Shown: positions 46,138 to 54,615 of the stretch, one piece after another
Layout of the letters: every line of letters starts with the position of its first letter
Numbering within the stretch: position 1 is the stretch's first letter
Source: Gammaproteobacteria bacterium
GTDB taxonomy: Bacteria > Pseudomonadota > Gammaproteobacteria > Pseudomonadales > IMCC2047
Direction of reading: 5' to 3'
NCBI GenBank assembly: GCA_021773395.1
Contig: JAJFKB010000024.1
Location: 62,001 to 126,000 of the forward strand
DNA: 64,000 nucleotides
Notes under the pieces: model-generated
Databases searched by the model: none
What the model saw: only the letters and a program-made list of their open reading frames with translations
What the model was told of the DNA's origin: nothing
Program-made: the position numbers and the translations under genes

Positions 46138-46690
46138 CAAACCATCCTTTTGCTGCATCTGTATGGCAGCTATCACATTGACTAAAAGATTTTACTTTTG
46201 GATTGTCTTTGACCAAACGTTCGGGTATTTCATCATGTTCATGAATAAAATAGGGCAATTCCGTAATCCGTAACGGTGGTTCATCCGACAATTCTCCAAA
46301 TTTCTGGTTCGCTTTCCTGCTTTTTCCTTTTGGCGGCGCATGCTTCTCCAGGTATTGGCTGACATGGCTTGCAGTAGCATCTTCCAACTCAGCGTTATCA
46401 CCGAAATGGTCACCCAACCCGCCCATTATTCTGCGCCAGCTCTCTCGCGGCAATAAACCGGGTGGATAAGCCAAGTGGCAGGCACCGCACTCTTCGGTAT
46501 AAACAGGATCCTGTATATCTCCCATCATTTTGTATCTATGATCTTCACCCTCTTCTTCATGCTCGCCAAATTCTTTCTTATCCCAGTCCACAGAAGCATT
46601 ACCGGAAATCCCGATCGCGGCAAAGGTGAGCGCCGAACCCAGCAGGAAAGTGCCGGTTACCCAGCGAATTTTACTCATTTCATTATGCAT
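46091..46690 (-). CDS. Diheme cytochrome c (DHC)
   Basis: A 199-residue periplasmic protein with an N-terminal signal or anchor (about 9-28) and two heme sites, CGACH (68-72) and CDSCH (near 172-176). It belongs to the diheme cytochrome c family that is genetically linked to SHP and cytochrome b561, where it passes electrons from the membrane cytochrome to SHP. AGG precedes the first ATG. Its 3' end overlaps the PepSY gene. Confidence 0.88.
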   Translation of the reverse strand: MHNEMSKIRWVTGTFLLGSALTFAAIGISGNASVDWDKKEFGEHEEEGEDHRYKMMGDIQDPVYTEECGACHLAYPPGLLPRESWRRIMGGLGDHFGDNAELEDATASHVSQYLEKHAPPKGKSRKANQKFGELSDEPPLRITELPYFIHEHDEIPERLVKDNPKVKSFSQCDSCHTDAAKGWFDEDRVTIPGYGRWDD

Positions 46691-46728
46691 TGTATCAACC
46701 TTTTAATTGATTCGTTCTTCAACTCATA

Positions 46729-47130
46729 TCACTGCTGATTCAACCAACTCAGCAAATCACCCTTTTCCTGCGGGGTGCATTCGCGCGAAAAGGTCCATCG
46801 GCAGTTGCGTAAAAACCATTTTTCAGTCTTTTTGCGATCCGTCATCCTTTGCGCATAAGCTGAAGGCGCCATTGGTTTAATTGTTTTGCCGGTGCGATTG
46901 TGTTTACCTCCTGCTCGGGCAGAAGCTGAATGACAGGAGGTACAACTACGCCCATTTACCTCGTGCGACCAGAGCATTTGTCCAGCTTTGGAACTAAACG
47001 GGCCAGCGCCAATTAGCTGATACTCCTCCAGTAAAGCCTGTAGCACCGGGTTAGCACTAGCGGTTGTTACCGCTAATGCCAACAACGTTGTAACTGCCAG
47101 GACAAACAGCTTGGCGCAGCATCTATTCAT
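46729..47130 (-). CDS. shp: SHP-like high-spin cytochrome c (DUF1924)
   Basis: A 133-residue periplasmic monoheme cytochrome with signal peptide (about 1-26) and heme site CTSCH (63-67). The C-terminal FLRNCRWTFSREC segment has Asn109 beside Cys110, with Cys118 as possible disulfide partner. In the Rhodobacter sphaeroides heme protein an asparagine is the labile sixth ligand that oxygen or NO displaces. The order b561-SHP-DHC is the known shp cluster. Function in vivo is not settled; oxygen/NO binding is known for the family. Confidence 0.85.
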   Translation of the reverse strand: MNRCCAKLFVLAVTTLLALAVTTASANPVLQALLEEYQLIGAGPFSSKAGQMLWSHEVNGRSCTSCHSASARAGGKHNRTGKTIKPMAPSAYAQRMTDRKKTEKWFLRNCRWTFSRECTPQEKGDLLSWLNQQ

Positions 47131-47744
47131 ACTTGTTCCCCCAGACCCGCACCATCTTTGTCCTCTGACCCATCTACCGATTCAGAGCGCTTTTCTCCAT
47201 TAATCATCGCTACGGTCAGATTCTCCCGGTGCAACAAACTGCTAAAGAGCACGCCAGCTACATGGACAACCACCATCAGCAACGTGAAATTCGCGAAGAA
47301 CTCATGGATCTCCTCCAGAACATCCTCTGACCAGGTGGCAACAAACGTTCCCGCTAAAGGGCCATGCTCTTCAGTAGCAAACAGCGAGACCCCTGAAAAC
47401 GCGGTCAATGCCAGGGAAGATAACAGGATCAGCGTCATAGCCGCCCCGGCGGGATTGTGCCCAATATAACGTCTTGATTTGCCGACTATCATCTGTTTTA
47501 TATACTCGACAACCTGCCGCGGACCTGTCACAAAATCCGAGAATCGCGCATGACGCGTGCCGATCAACCCCCAGATCAAACGAAAACTAATTAGCAGAGC
47601 AATGCTATACCCGGCATAACTGTGTATCGTCATCCAGTCGTCTTCGGTGAGATAGGCCAGGAAGAAGAAAAATGCCAGAGACCAGTGGAAGATACGGATC
47701 AAAGGATCCCACACATTGGTTGTTTGAACGCCTCGATTAATCAT
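47127..47744 (-). CDS. Cytochrome b561-type membrane protein, electron donor of the SHP operon
   Basis: A 205-residue four-helix di-heme b cytochrome. Starts with VWDPLIRIFHWSLAFFFFLA, the family hallmark with the first heme His, followed by IHSYAGY, GHNPAGA and VVHVAGVLF histidines. It should take electrons from quinol and reduce the diheme cytochrome c. It heads the operon b561-SHP-DHC-PepSY-regulator-kinase and overlaps SHP by 4 bp. Confidence 0.9.
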   Translation of the reverse strand: MINRGVQTTNVWDPLIRIFHWSLAFFFFLAYLTEDDWMTIHSYAGYSIALLISFRLIWGLIGTRHARFSDFVTGPRQVVEYIKQMIVGKSRRYIGHNPAGAAMTLILLSSLALTAFSGVSLFATEEHGPLAGTFVATWSEDVLEEIHEFFANFTLLMVVVHVAGVLFSSLLHRENLTVAMINGEKRSESVDGSEDKDGAGLGEQV

Positions 47745-47934
47745 GTTATCTACCTCCAGATAATTTACTTTGGGGTAGATTAAGGCCCTGAAGATTAAAC
47801 CAAGCTTAAAACGCCAAACTTAATCCAATAAATCTTGTACCATCGTGGATATCCACGCAAAACTGATATTTATCATTGCCCGCCGCGAACGAAGGGATCT
47901 TAATAGATTAAATAACCACAGGAGAAAGCGCTCT

Positions 47935-48666
47935 ATGAATAACTTGAAAGCCTACCCCGTCTGGGATGCCAGTGTTCGCTGGTTTCATTGGCTCAATCTG
48001 TTGTGTATTCTGGGGCTAATCGCCGTTGGTGTTGCCATTCTTAACGCTAAGGCGTTGGGCGTCAGTAACGATGGCAAGATTCTACTAAAGACGATACATG
48101 TCTGGATCGGATACGTATTTGCATTAAATTTATTATGGCGGCTGGTTTGGGCCTTCATTGGCGGGGCGCATGCACGCTGGGGCGCAATTCTGCCCTGTGG
48201 AGAGAGTTACCTGACCGAGTTGCGTCACTATATATCTGGTTTTATTGCAGGTAGACCGCGCCAGTATGTCGGGCACAATCCACTTGGCCGAATTGCTGTC
48301 ACCGGCCTGCTCCTCTTGCTGGTAATACAGGCCATCACCGGTCTGGTGCTAGCAGGCACAGATCTGTTTTATCCTCCCATCGGTACATGGATCGCAAACT
48401 GGGTGGCCGCCGCCGACGTCAATCCAGCACTACTGGCTCCCTATGCGCCGGAAACATACGACAAAGTCGCCTACGAAGCGATGCGAGCTTTTCGCAAACC
48501 CTTCATCACCGTTCATTATTACGGCTTCTACGCGCTGCTGGCACTCGTCTCACTTCATATTCTGGCCGTGGTTGTAACCGAACTGCGCGAAGGCGGCAGC
48601 CTTGTTTCTGCGATGTTCTCTGGCCGAAAAATACTGAGCGAAAAGCCCGCGGATTATGATCAATAA
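47935..48666 (+). CDS. Second cytochrome b561-family protein, divergent
   Basis: A 243-residue four-helix cytochrome b with the same landmarks (AYPVWDASVRWFHWLNLL, KTIHVWIGY, YVGHNPLGR, VHYYGFY/SLHILAVV). The ATG at 47935 has AGGAGA upstream and is preferred to an in-frame start at 47845. An extra loop of about 40 residues (about 150-190) between helices three and four separates it from its divergent neighbour. Shared promoter region 47745-47934 suggests common control. Its partner is unknown. Confidence 0.88.
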   Translation: MNNLKAYPVWDASVRWFHWLNLLCILGLIAVGVAILNAKALGVSNDGKILLKTIHVWIGYVFALNLLWRLVWAFIGGAHARWGAILPCGESYLTELRHYISGFIAGRPRQYVGHNPLGRIAVTGLLLLLVIQAITGLVLAGTDLFYPPIGTWIANWVAAADVNPALLAPYAPETYDKVAYEAMRAFRKPFITVHYYGFYALLALVSLHILAVVVTELREGGSLVSAMFSGRKILSEKPADYDQ

Positions 48667-48793
48667 TTTTGAATTGAACATAATCACTGGGTTTAACTGG
48701 TTTTCGCTACCAAGATAGGGCCTAAAACAGGGCGATAAAAGGAGAAGCAAAAGCCCTCCTCTTACGCTTTCGGCCCTGCTTGGCTACGAGGTT

Positions 48794-49162
48794 CTATCCA
48801 TGACAAAAAAAGTTTAGCTTGTTGCCATCTGGATCGCGAAAATAGGCACAGTAAAAACCACCATCTCTCATTCCAGGAGCACCTTCATCCTTGGCACCAA
48901 GTTCCAGTGCTTTAGCATGTAATGCATTGACCTCTTCTGTGCCATTGGCGGCCAGGGCGATCATCATACCGTTCCCCACAGTTGCCGGATTTTCATCAAA
49001 CGGCTTGATAATTACGACCATGGGCTTATCCTCACCAGCACTCCAAGCCACAAACCGATCCGCCTCCATCACACGAACTGCGCCCAACTCCTTTAGCAAC
49101 TGATCATAAAATTCACCCGATTTTTCAATATTATTTGTGCCGATAGTAACGTAGCCAATCAT
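48794..49162 (-). CDS. VOC-family (glyoxalase/dioxygenase-like) protein
   Basis: About 123 residues from the ATG at 49162 (GGAGAA lies just upstream; the ATG at 49213 lacks a site). One vicinal-oxygen-chelate module with MIGYVTIGTNNIEKSGEFYD at the start and FRDPDGNKLNFFCHG at the end, typical of lactoylglutathione lyase-like enzymes of unknown substrate. Gene is unlinked to neighbours. Confidence 0.87.
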   Translation of the reverse strand: MIGYVTIGTNNIEKSGEFYDQLLKELGAVRVMEADRFVAWSAGEDKPMVVIIKPFDENPATVGNGMMIALAANGTEEVNALHAKALELGAKDEGAPGMRDGGFYCAYFRDPDGNKLNFFCHG

Positions 49163-49331
49163 GGGTATTCTCCAATTATTATATGCGGAATGCACAAGGA
49201 TGATGTATATCAACTAGAACATCAATTGGCTATGACCTTTTAATTTCCTTAAGGTTTCTTTTGTCCTGTTGGATCCAGAATATAAATGTATCCAAACCTG
49301 GATCTAAAGCCGCATAGGTCTGCTCACTGCC

Positions 49332-50561
49332 TTATCGCTGCACCTCAATTCTCTGCCAATTCTGGCTATTCACCAGCGGATCCGTATTTGGTTCATACAG
49401 GGCATCATTGTTAAGGATGTAGCGTCCGTTGCCATCTGTATAAACATTGTCATAAAAACTCGGCAACTTCACTGTCTCGCCAGAAGGCGTCATATAGGGC
49501 GTTTGCTCATGAATCGCATCCACCACCTTGGCCTGAATCCTGTCTGAAGACGCATTGCGGTTCTTCCAGCCGCTCATGATAATATCGCTCGTTTCATTTA
49601 GCGTCTGCATCCGTTTTTGATGAGCCTGGGCCGATATCCGCATGCGGTCCATATTGCCCTTGTGGCGAATTTGCGCCAACTGCGCCCAGTACTTATCCAT
49701 CTCTGCCTGCCACGCAGGATTGATCCTGACCGATCCCAAGATCGAAATCAGCGCCGGGTCATTTAAATAATCCGTCCCCGCCTCGCCACGCAGCGAGTAC
49801 ATTGTGGTCACCGACCAAACCCCCGATGTCACCTGCCCCTGCCATAATGAAATTACGTAATTCCAAAGCACCAACACGCTCTCCTCGTACGCTCGGCCAT
49901 CGCGGCGATAAGCAAGCACCACCTTGGTCGCCTGCGTGTCGTACTCCTGCATCAGCCCAGTTTGCATCCCCATCTGATTATTCTGCCGAATCTGCTGAAA
50001 AAGCTGCTGACTCTGCCCCTGTTGGCGCAGCTGCGCAGTCAACTCCGGCACACCCTCCTCCGACACAAGACGCAGGTCACTCGTCTTGGGATCCGGATTG
50101 ATCTTAGCCATCTGCATCAACCACATCCCTGGAGAGCCGGGTAGCGGAAAGTACAGATTTCCCTGCAGAGTGGGTTGTAGTATCTGTCCCGGTTGGTTGT
50201 GATTGAACTCAAAAATAAAACTCGGAAAGAAACGCGCCTGGCGACCGTCGGGTGCTATAAACTTCACATCAACCATTACTGGCATACTATAGAGCTGCGG
50301 TGGCGAGCGCTGTAGTCCGCCTTCCACAGTCCAGCCCTCTGGGACCAAAATCGTCGAAGCCACCATGTTATTCATTTCCGGATCAGTCAGCTTATGCTCA
50401 CGAAAAACCATCGGTCCGGTAGCTCCAGTTTGCGTAACAGGGTCAGCCCGAAGCAAGCCCGCAGAGGCCACAGCCCCCATCAGACTTACGATAAAAAGCC
50501 AAAACCTCCAACGATGCGCCGAATGTCGGATTGTATCCATCAATGCTGTCTTCATGGTCAT
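49332..50561 (-). CDS. Secreted protein of unknown function, about 409 residues
   Basis: The start at 50561 has AGGAGG six bases upstream. An N-terminal signal or anchor (FWLFIVSLMGAVASAGLLRA) precedes a domain that resembles nothing I can name. It has a long Gln-rich region (about 180-215, QLRQQGQSQQLFQQIRQNNQ) and a C-terminal helical part with KRMQTLNETSDIIMSGWKNR. Two Trp-containing motifs near the end (NSQNWQRIEV) are common in secreted proteins. It precedes 50649-51197 in no clear operon, though both are secreted and same-strand. Confidence 0.6.
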   Translation of the reverse strand: MTMKTALMDTIRHSAHRWRFWLFIVSLMGAVASAGLLRADPVTQTGATGPMVFREHKLTDPEMNNMVASTILVPEGWTVEGGLQRSPPQLYSMPVMVDVKFIAPDGRQARFFPSFIFEFNHNQPGQILQPTLQGNLYFPLPGSPGMWLMQMAKINPDPKTSDLRLVSEEGVPELTAQLRQQGQSQQLFQQIRQNNQMGMQTGLMQEYDTQATKVVLAYRRDGRAYEESVLVLWNYVISLWQGQVTSGVWSVTTMYSLRGEAGTDYLNDPALISILGSVRINPAWQAEMDKYWAQLAQIRHKGNMDRMRISAQAHQKRMQTLNETSDIIMSGWKNRNASSDRIQAKVVDAIHEQTPYMTPSGETVKLPSFYDNVYTDGNGRYILNNDALYEPNTDPLVNSQNWQRIEVQR

Positions 50562-50648
50562 TGCTAGCCTCCTGCCACTATGCGACAAACCCAAACGCTA
50601 TGACAACAGCGCCGTGCAGCAAATAACTAAACGGCGCGTATTAGGTCG

Positions 50649-51197
50649 TTAGTAATTCGATATTAGTATTTGCTTTACGACGTACTCACTCGTCTTGGTC
50701 GCAACGCCTGTATTCAGAGAACCATCTTTATTATCTTTATTGATATAGGCAGGAAAAATGGTGGCCACTTTGTTATCCGTTTTTACCACAACTTTGGCAA
50801 CCAACACCGAGACGTCAGTGTAATACCATCCCTTAATTGCCTCGTTCCATCGTTTATTTTGAGTTCGCTTCCAATCTTTAGCTTCAAAGTGAATACCCAT
50901 AATTTGATCATTAGGGTACTTTTTGCTCCACGCCGAGCGGATCATTTTTTCAAGATCACCCTTATCCCCACCTGAATAATTATCCTGAGGTCGCTTTTCC
51001 TTATCAATCTGGTTCGCATTACTGATTTTATAAGCTTTTTGTATCGCTCTTTTTTCACAATTTTTTGCAATCACCGCTCTTTTCTTGGGAGGTAATTTAT
51101 CTAGCATTTCTGGAGAACAACGATCTGCAAACGCAGCGCCCGAAATTACGCCCAAGTAAACAACAGCGCAAAGTGATGTGATTTTAATTTTTTTCAT
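50649..51197 (-). CDS. Secreted protein of unknown function, 182 residues
   Basis: The ATG at 51197 gives a clean signal peptide (MKKIKITSLCAVVYLGVISGAAFA), so it is preferred to the ATG at 51239. The mature part is very basic, with two or three Cys in the first 35 residues (RCSPEMLDKL, KNCEKRA), a Lys-rich stretch, and a beta-rich C-terminal domain (YYTDVSVLVAKVVVKTDNKV). I do not recognise the family. No neighbour suggests a role. Confidence 0.6.
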   Translation of the reverse strand: MKKIKITSLCAVVYLGVISGAAFADRCSPEMLDKLPPKKRAVIAKNCEKRAIQKAYKISNANQIDKEKRPQDNYSGGDKGDLEKMIRSAWSKKYPNDQIMGIHFEAKDWKRTQNKRWNEAIKGWYYTDVSVLVAKVVVKTDNKVATIFPAYINKDNKDGSLNTGVATKTSEYVVKQILISNY

Positions 51198-51487
51198 TGC
51201 CAACCTCTTATAGTTAGGAGAATAGTGCACAAGCGGCAAGAACCAAGAATTAAATACTTAACCAATAATAGTTAAGTCAAGAAACAAAAAAACTGCAAGT
51301 CGCCAGCTATACGAAGATGGGAAAAGATGTCTAAAATATTGATATTTGGAATGCGCGCTTATGATACTTTGGACTTTCCCCGGTTCTCCTGATACTTCTG
51401 GCTTATTCTTGGATCTACGCTTAAAAAATCAATGCGTCCCCTTAATTATGCTGTGACCTAATGAAACATTACAGCGCATAATTTGAA

Positions 51488-51856
51488 TCAATCTACTGCT
51501 CCAACACTTTTCTCCCTGTTTTCTTGCAATCGAGCAACGATATAGGAGTGGACGATACCCACCAGCCAGGCAATGATCAAACCAGTGGTCGCACACTCAA
51601 CCAGCAGGGCATCTTCACCCACTAACGGTTTGGACACCAAGTCGATAATCGCGGAAATATCTGCTGGAACCTCTCCACTCAGAATTTTGTCAGCTATGTG
51701 TAACGCCTTTTCGACAACACTAGAAACCACCACATAAAGCGCTATTAATGCACCTGCAGCTAAAACAGCCGCTGTGGAATAACGCTTCAAATATAGATGC
51801 CCCGCTCCCGGGAATATGAAAGCGGACATCAGCGCTGATTTTGTTGATTTTCTCAT
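51488..51856 (-). CDS. Small two- or three-helix membrane protein
   Basis: A 122-residue protein that starts with the pattern FIFPGAGHLYLKRYSTAAV, which is widespread in TM2-like small membrane proteins, and has helices at about 26-47 and 87-107. The loop between them is hydrophilic. The function is unknown. It is in a run of small same-strand genes with no clear operon structure. Confidence 0.6.
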   Translation of the reverse strand: MRKSTKSALMSAFIFPGAGHLYLKRYSTAAVLAAGALIALYVVVSSVVEKALHIADKILSGEVPADISAIIDLVSKPLVGEDALLVECATTGLIIAWLVGIVHSYIVARLQENREKSVGAVD

Positions 51857-51896
51857 TCAGGTATTACCTTCACTAAAGACGATACTAAAACCCAAT

Positions 51897-52427
51897 TTAT
51901 TTTCTCCACTTCGCCCATGGATCTATACCAGTATCAACTGAGGTACTTGAAGAGTTCGACGATTTGCGATCATCCTTCCGAGCGTTATCATTAATTCGAT
52001 TGTTAGAACGCCGACCGTTTCGTTGAGCGCCATAATCCTTACCCGAACCCGAGCTATATGTAGCCAATTTCCTAACACGTTTTTCGCGCAATCCTTCAGC
52101 TTCTTCCAGGCTTAATTCAGCAGGCTCTCCCGGCGTTTGATCTTCTGGCACAATACGGTCTCTAGGCGGCAATTGGAGCTGTTCGGCAGACGCTCCCGGT
52201 AAGTTTTTAAATTTATACATATAAAAAGCTTCAACTTTTTCGCGCGCCCAATCTGTTTTTTTAAGGAATTTCACACTGGAATCAATGCTCGGATTGGTCT
52301 TAAAGCAATTGATATTTAAATAGGCAAAAAGAATATCAAAACCGTAGTGATCCACCAGCTCAATCAACAAATTTTTTAAACTGACACCGTGCAAAGGGTT
52401 GGTTTTGTAATTGATCTCATCGTTCAT
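51897..52427 (-). CDS. VF530-family DNA-binding protein with long tail
   Basis: About 176 residues from the ATG at 52427; the longer frame to 52496 adds a non-family N-terminus. The first 75 residues are the VF530 (DUF2132) domain: [40 protein letters not shown] and [12 protein letters not shown]. The remaining 100 residues are a disordered, Arg/Asn/Ser-rich tail ([18 protein letters not shown]). VF530 is a small DNA-binding domain known from Vibrio. A second, short member lies 0.5 kb upstream. Confidence 0.8.
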   Translation of the reverse strand: MNDEINYKTNPLHGVSLKNLLIELVDHYGFDILFAYLNINCFKTNPSIDSSVKFLKKTDWAREKVEAFYMYKFKNLPGASAEQLQLPPRDRIVPEDQTPGEPAELSLEEAEGLREKRVRKLATYSSGSGKDYGAQRNGRRSNNRINDNARKDDRKSSNSSSTSVDTGIDPWAKWRK

Positions 52428-52603
52428 GGTAATGTCCATCCAGGAAAAGTAAGTGTGCCATGATGCCTTTTGTAACTCAGATAAATATAACGCCACAAAA
52501 CGGATTATCCTCCTCTCTATAACGCCTGTATTTGGAACCGACTGTAACTGTAAGGAGATCCCAGCCGCATAGCAGCGACAATATGTGTTTATGATGCATT
52601 GTT

Positions 52604-52840
52604 TTATTCGGCTTTCTTAACTCGTATTTTATTGCCGCCGATAGTCTTGTTGTTGAGGTTTTTTATTGCAATTTTCGCTTCCCCAGCCCTTGGCATTTCA
52701 ACAAAACCGAAGCCTTTAGATACACCACTAACCTGATCCATGATTAAGCTACAAGATTGGACTTTTCCGAATGCTTGAAATACAACACTCAGCTCTTCCT
52801 CTGTGGTTAAACGATCTAAGTTGCGTACTAATAATTTCAT
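52604..52840 (-). CDS. Single-RRM RNA-binding protein
   Basis: A 78-residue protein that is one RNA recognition motif. RNP2 is LLVRNL near the start and RNP1 is KGFGFVEM in the middle, with aromatic residues in the positions that stack on RNA. Such short RRM proteins occur in many bacteria, often as cold-responsive RNA-binding proteins. It sits between two VF530-family genes on the same strand. Confidence 0.92.
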   Translation of the reverse strand: MKLLVRNLDRLTTEEELSVVFQAFGKVQSCSLIMDQVSGVSKGFGFVEMPRAGEAKIAIKNLNNKTIGGNKIRVKKAE

Positions 52841-52941
52841 ATAGTTACCAAGAATAAGCTATTGATTAGCGATAGAATTTTGATTGCATACTTAGTTGTA
52901 TAAAAGTTACTAAAATTCCCATATTAGTCACTCAACACACT

Positions 52942-53187
52942 TCATCTTGAATTACCCCATGGGGACTGTTTTTCAAATGTTGAGATATATAAACTTTCAA
53001 CCTTGTCTCTGGCCCACTGGGTCTTACGTAAAAACTTCAGTGACGACTTAATAGAGGGTTCACTCTTAAAGCAATTGATGTTGATTCTTTGAGCCAGCCC
53101 ATTCCAGCCGTAGTGATCCACCAATCTCGTTACCACCACCTCAAGCGTTACGCCATGCAATGGATTATTCGGTTGATCTTTACTCAT
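52942..53187 (-). CDS. VF530-family DNA-binding protein, short form
   Basis: An 81-residue protein that is just the VF530 domain: [40 protein letters not shown] and [12 protein letters not shown]. By eye it is about 50% identical to the N-terminal part of the protein at 51897-52427. The two are therefore paralogues, the longer one having gained a tail. Its stretch ends with a short non-conserved tail. Confidence 0.88.
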   Translation of the reverse strand: MSKDQPNNPLHGVTLEVVVTRLVDHYGWNGLAQRININCFKSEPSIKSSLKFLRKTQWARDKVESLYISTFEKQSPWGNSR

Positions 53188-53268
53188 GCTACAAAGATAC
53201 CACCATTACTCTTGTTTCTGGGGCATATATAACCATTTTTCTCACTTGGTCGACGCTGTTCAACAGAG

Positions 53269-53574
53269 CTAGCCAATGGATCCATTTGTGATATTTGACA
53301 ACGATTCATTTACATCAAAGATCTTGGCATGCACTTCTTGAACGCCAAGGCCCTTTAGTCTAGCGGTGTGTTTATCAAGATAGGATTTGGCGGTTTCCTC
53401 GTTTTCAAACAGATAGATACCCCCGGCTTCGTTCGTGCTTTCATTTTCTGTCCATATTTTCCATATAAATCCACGCTCTCCTGTTATTGAAATAGCTAGA
53501 TCTTTTAATGCCACCGCCATTTGATCGCCAAAAGGTCCGCTGAATGGAAAGTCTATTTGTAATAACTTTGGCAT
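53269..53574 (-). CDS. ydhR: YdhR-like putative monooxygenase
   Basis: A 101-residue dimeric ferredoxin-like (ABM-type) protein, closely resembling E. coli Ydh[18 protein letters not shown] at the start, [27 protein letters not shown] and [15 protein letters not shown]. The family was proposed to act as monooxygenase on aromatic compounds. Activity is not proven. A single-gene transcript seems likely. Confidence 0.92.
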   Translation of the reverse strand: MPKLLQIDFPFSGPFGDQMAVALKDLAISITGERGFIWKIWTENESTNEAGGIYLFENEETAKSYLDKHTARLKGLGVQEVHAKIFDVNESLSNITNGSIG

Positions 53575-53688
53575 ATCTACTTCCTCCTGTTTTGGTACTA
53601 ATATTTCTGGGGTGATCTATGACTCTTGGTTTCATGACCCTCTTGATTGCTCACTGGATTCCATCAAAAAGCAAGCATACTGAAAAGT

Positions 53689-54156
53689 CTACGTTTGATT
53701 TTTTCTGTAGTGCTTTTCCATTCCATCAAGAACGTTACGGAGCAATTGATCCAGGCATTCCCGATAGTTTTTATGGTCAGCGCGTCGAAATAAGGCGCTC
53801 AACTCATGCTTACTTAAAGTGAATCCATTCAGTTTAAGCATCTCAAGCAAATCATCTGCCTGTAGGTTTAGAGCAATTTTCAACTTCCGCAACACCATGT
53901 TATTGTTCAGAACAGGTTCAGGCTGAGGTGTGCCGTCACCTTTAGGGCCTCTATTCTTTATAATTAGCCCATTCAAAAAACGAGCAAGCTTTTCATCTTT
54001 ACACAAAACAAATCCAGGCTCTCCTTCGCGCGTCAACCAGGCAGTCAGCTCAGACTTACTTACTTCATGCCCACCCAGCTTAAATATTGAAAGCATAAGC
54101 TGATCGCTAAAATCAAAAATATAACGTACTCGGCGCAAGATATCGTTATTGTTGAT
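53689..54156 (-). CDS. yehS: DUF1456 (YehS-like) protein with probable ATC start
   Basis: About 156 residues. Two repeated helical units (INNNDILRRVRYIFDF and LNNNMVLRKLKIALNL) match E. coli YehS. No ATG, GTG or TTG exists at the family's N-terminus. The only usual start is TTG at 54138, six codons inside the conserved motif. ATC at 54156 aligns with the Met of YehS (MLSNDILR), has AGGAGG seven bases upstream and begins 2 bases after the stop of the previous gene. I therefore place the start at ATC. The role of DUF1456 proteins is unknown. Confidence 0.8.
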   Translation of the reverse strand: MNNNDILRRVRYIFDFSDQLMLSIFKLGGHEVSKSELTAWLTREGEPGFVLCKDEKLARFLNGLIIKNRGPKGDGTPQPEPVLNNNMVLRKLKIALNLQADDLLEMLKLNGFTLSKHELSALFRRADHKNYRECLDQLLRNVLDGMEKHYRKNQT

Positions 54157-54158
54157 AA

Positions 54159-54461
54159 CTAGCCCTCCTGTGCAGGCGGTTTTTCACCGACCTCAATGGC
54201 TTTCGCCGTAATTTCCACATAAATGGTCATAATGTTGTTCTCAACAAGGTCATCGATATTTTTCGTTAGCGTTGAAAGATGCACCTCAACAGCAGTCTCT
54301 TCAGATTGCCCAAATTTGCAATCGAAGCCCCAATATTTAGCACCAGAAGGCAGAGGTTTTTTGCGTTCTTTTTTCAGGAATTTTTTGATATCGTGCTTTA
54401 CCGAGTCTACGACGCGAGGCACTTTGATTTTAGGGTGTTCTAACTTATAGGTCTTTTTCAT
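54159..54461 (-). CDS. DUF6172 family protein
   Basis: About 100 residues from the ATG at 54461 (MKKTYKLEHPKIKVPRVVDS). The pattern VKHDIKKFLKKERKKPLP then YWGFDCKFG is that of a small basic family seen next to other hypothetical genes. Role unknown. Its last codons hold the ribosome site of the DUF1456 gene, so the two are translationally coupled. Confidence 0.75.
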   Translation of the reverse strand: MKKTYKLEHPKIKVPRVVDSVKHDIKKFLKKERKKPLPSGAKYWGFDCKFGQSEETAVEVHLSTLTKNIDDLVENNIMTIYVEITAKAIEVGEKPPAQEG

Positions 54462-54568
54462 TGGGATCCTACTGGGATGGGCAGCCACTGTACGCTGGCG
54501 AGTTTCTAATGGCGCGCAGTGTAATGTTTATATGAGGATTCTACCATCACTTTGGGTCTTAGCTTGAG

Positions 54569-54600
54569 TTTCCGGGGTCAGAAGTTTCTGGGGTCGCCCA
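54569..54600. repeat. 16-bp imperfect tandem duplication carrying a GGGGTC box
   Basis: TTTCCGGGGTCAGAAG (54569-54584) is followed directly by TTTCTGGGGTCGCCCA (54585-54600). The first 11 bases differ at one position. It lies in the gap before the DUF6172 gene and after the RND-like gene. It shares GGGGTC with the duplications at 10521 and 61101. Confidence 0.7.
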
Positions 54601-54615
54601 TTAGGCTTCGCCCTC

